Below, piece by piece: positions 62,534 to 64,000 of a stretch of 64,000 nt of DNA. How positions within the stretch are numbered: position 1 is the stretch's first letter; each line of letters begins with the position of its first letter. The notes under the pieces were generated by a model. The model ran no database searches, was not told the origin of the DNA, and worked only from the letters and a program-made list of their open reading frames with translations. Both the position numbers and the translations under genes were made by a program. The DNA comes from Flagellimonas sp. 389 (GTDB lineage: Bacteria; Bacteroidota; Bacteroidia; Flavobacteriales; Flavobacteriaceae): assembly GCF_018449435.1 (NCBI RefSeq), contig NZ_JAHCMU010000002.1, positions 301,452-365,451 of the forward strand, read 5' to 3'.

Positions 62534-62631
62534 ATGTATTAGATATTTACAGTAAGTGCGCTGATTAAAATAAACAGCACGTAATGCCCAAAACAGAAAT
62601 CTGCAGGGCGCACTTTGAATATCTAGTACAT
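62534..62631. repeat. 98-bp element with long imperfect inverted arms in the cusA leader
   Basis: Left arm 62534-62561 begins ATGTATTAGATATTTACAG and ends AAGTGCGC; right arm 62608-62631 reads GCGCACTTTGAATATCTAG then TACAT. The arms pair at about 22 positions with a 4-nt bulge. The element fills the entire space between the stop of the HYC_CC_PP gene and the start of cusA, so a transcript of the operon could form a large stem-loop there. Confidence 0.7.
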
Positions 62632-63038
62632 CAAATCAAAAAAGTCTCGTAAAGAACTTGATAGTCCTTATTGAGCAAGGGAGGTGGGTGCCCAATAAAA
62701 GAAGTTGTAACAGTGTCTACATCTTGGAACAAGTTGATGCAGGAATAGGAAAAGCTAACTAAGAAAACCTGTTGCTTAAGGTCCAGGTCGAAAAAAGAGG
62801 TTTTTAAATCTTCCTGTCCTTGCATGGTAAAGGATACTTCATCACAGCAGGACTTTTCAAATTCCGAGACCATGCCATCGGAATCAACCTCCATGCCACA
62901 GGTTTTTGCATTCGCGAAGAATGCCACATCCACCACCTTACCCATACATAGGTGCTTATCCACGGTCCATGAAACCGTTGACAACAAGACCAATAGGGCT
63001 AGTAGTGATGACAGAATTTGACGTAAAATGTCCTTCAT
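62631..63038 (-). CDS. HYC_CC_PP family secreted protein
   Basis: A 135-residue protein with an N-terminal hydrophobic segment (ILSSLLALLVLLSTVSWTVD), then HLCMG, SCCDE and PPPLL, the three landmarks of the HYC_CC_PP family (here HLC instead of HYC). The His/Cys pairs suggest metal binding. In Flavobacteria these genes commonly sit beside copper RND operons; the distance of 104 bp to cusA and same strand fit. It may be the first gene of the operon or be separated from it by the stem-loop element. Confidence 0.82.
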   Translation of the reverse strand: MKDILRQILSSLLALLVLLSTVSWTVDKHLCMGKVVDVAFFANAKTCGMEVDSDGMVSEFEKSCCDEVSFTMQGQEDLKTSFFDLDLKQQVFLVSFSYSCINLFQDVDTVTTSFIGHPPPLLNKDYQVLYETFLI

Positions 63039-63376
63039 TTCACTACAAAACTACAAAATGTTAACAATTATTGCTTTGTTTAACAGAAGTTTAAAACGAA
63101 ACAGTGATATGGTTTGGGTAAGCCAGATGAATGATGATGGACTGCAATTTTTAATTTATCGACTCCATTTTAAGGTGATTTGTATACCTTTTAAATTATT
63201 ATTTAGATAACTTATCTCAAACCTTATTTTTAATATCTCGGAGTAAGAGAAATAATATATTTGAGAGACATTACGTCCAATCTGAATATTAGCTGATTTT
63301 TTTTAAGTCCCATTTAACCAACGTGGCCGTTGCATAAGTGGTCCATGAACAAGATACGGAACTAAGCAGGCCGTTT
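63039..63376. other. Gene-free spacer between HYC_CC_PP gene and transposase
   Basis: No supported gene. The left two-thirds is very AT-rich (likely promoter of the metal operon); from about 63300 the sequence becomes more GC-rich and holds TAAGTCCCAT (63304-63313), likely near the IS boundary. Confidence 0.6.
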
Positions 63377-64000
63377 TCAGGAAGTCTTAATCAGAACCTG
63401 TCTTGGTTGGATTTGCTGGTAAAAAGCATTCAGGTTGACTTTTAGGGCGCTCATAATGGCCCTTAAAATACCAATGGAGGGTTTCCCTCCCCCTTTCTTG
63501 AGGTATTTTTTCAGGTTGAAGGCGATTGCGGCCATGAGCATGACCTTGTGGGCACCGGCCTTGCCCAGTACCCCTATTTTTCTCAGGCCGCAGAACTGGG
63601 TCAGGCTGCCGAACACCGGTTCCACCGTGCTCCGTCTCAGCCTTTTCATTTGCCTGCCCCTTTCGCTGTGCTGTCGGGCGTAGGCCCTCAGGTACGGTTC
63701 GTCGTATATCGTTCTGGTGATACTTTTGCATTTCTTTTTTGGCGCACACTGGGGTTTCATGGGGCAGGCCTTGCAGCCCTTGGGTGCAGCCCAGTAGTTT
63801 TTCAGGACGGAACCGTCCCGGGTGGTACTGAATCCCTTGAAGGGCAGGGGCCTGTCCATCGGGCAGCTATATTCGTCCTTTTCCTTGTCGTATGGGAAAC
63901 CTTCTATCTCAGGTTTGTATTTCCCGAAGACGGGTATCCATCCGGTGACCTTCCTCTGTTCGAGAAAGTCGTAGTTGGAGCCGTTGGAATATCCTGTGTC
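63320..64000 (-). mobile_element. IS1182-type insertion sequence, partial, runs off the window
   Basis: Defined by the transposase gene and a sharp rise in GC relative to the neighbouring AT-rich spacer. The inner end lies somewhere between about 63300 and 63376; I could not identify terminal inverted repeats because the other end is outside the window. Confidence 0.6.
63377..64000 (-). CDS. IS1182-family transposase, C-terminal part
   Basis: The frame is open from the window end to the stop at 63377 (207 residues visible). It begins inside DTGYSNGSNYDFLEQRKVTG, which carries the second Asp of the DDE triad (aDxGY), and reaches the Glu in RRSTVEPVFGSLTQF. Between them are WIPVFGKYKPEIEGF, the Cys cluster CKACPMKPQC and RLRR, all usual in IS1182-type enzymes. 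Codon usage is GC-rich unlike its neighbours (many CC, GG third positions), consistent with recent arrival. Confidence 0.9.
   Translation of the reverse strand, partial: DTGYSNGSNYDFLEQRKVTGWIPVFGKYKPEIEGFPYDKEKDEYSCPMDRPLPFKGFSTTRDGSVLKNYWAAPKGCKACPMKPQCAPKKKCKSITRTIYDEPYLRAYARQHSERGRQMKRLRRSTVEPVFGSLTQFCGLRKIGVLGKAGAHKVMLMAAIAFNLKKYLKKGGGKPSIGILRAIMSALKVNLNAFYQQIQPRQVLIKTS

Noticed and set aside
63028..63210. 60-codon plus-strand frame after the HYC_CC_PP gene
   Set aside because: Low-complexity, AT-driven composition, overlaps the promoter area of the metal operon, no recognisable features.

Overview
The window reads as a chromosome segment of a marine-type Flavobacteriaceae (Bacteroidetes). 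Supporting signs are the low GC, the rarity of recognisable Shine-Dalgarno sites, a tRNA promoter of the TTTG / TAnnTTTG kind, Bacteroidetes-type heavy-metal efflux proteins (heavy-metal-binding domain, DUF3347, HYC_CC_PP), and FtsX/MacB permeases of about 800 residues with C-termini like NPVKSLRTE. No species is claimed.

Region 1 (1-1529): the tail of an unrecognised gene and an FAD-dependent oxidoreductase. Region 2 (1680-29529) dominates the window. It is a tandem array of eight paralogous FtsX/MacB-type ABC permeases, two ATPases, a small secreted repeat protein, an HlyD-type adaptor and a TolC-type outer-membrane protein, all on the minus strand. Divergent from it are an NtrC-type sigma-54 activator, its histidine kinase and a GreA-like gene. 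The 204-bp divergent spacer has tandem TGT-N13-ACA dyads about 70-95 bp upstream of a TGGCAC-type -24 candidate. A very similar arrangement lies inside the array at 7248-7417. I infer two sigma-54-controlled operons: tolC-hlyD-repeat protein-ATPase-six permeases, and two permeases plus a second, non-canonical ATPase.

Region 3 (29622-53457) is ordinary housekeeping and accessory content: ArfB, an orphan ABC ATPase, prolyl oligopeptidase, aspartate-semialdehyde dehydrogenase, MscL, alanine racemase, thymidine kinase, RsmI, a double-HTH AraC regulator, a YHS/SPW gene pair, a Udg4-like glycosylase, divergent AhpD-like and OsmC genes, RecJ, an MFS exporter, LpxH, QueD/PTPS, enoyl-CoA hydratase, MATE and GNAT. 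Within it, an S23/IVS four-helix-bundle gene is bracketed by AT-rich direct and inverted repeats, and a 7-bp tandem array follows the MATE gene.

Region 4 (53511-64000): a universal stress protein, tRNA-Ala(GGC) with promoter and terminator, then a copper/silver-type RND efflux operon on the minus strand: HYC_CC_PP protein, CusA, CusC-like TolC, a metal-binding lipoprotein, a PepSY protein and CusB. The operon sits between two copies of TAAGTCCCAT and ends against a partial IS1182-type transposase with visibly higher GC, so it may be an acquired block beside the tRNA. No rRNA and no CRISPR array was seen.
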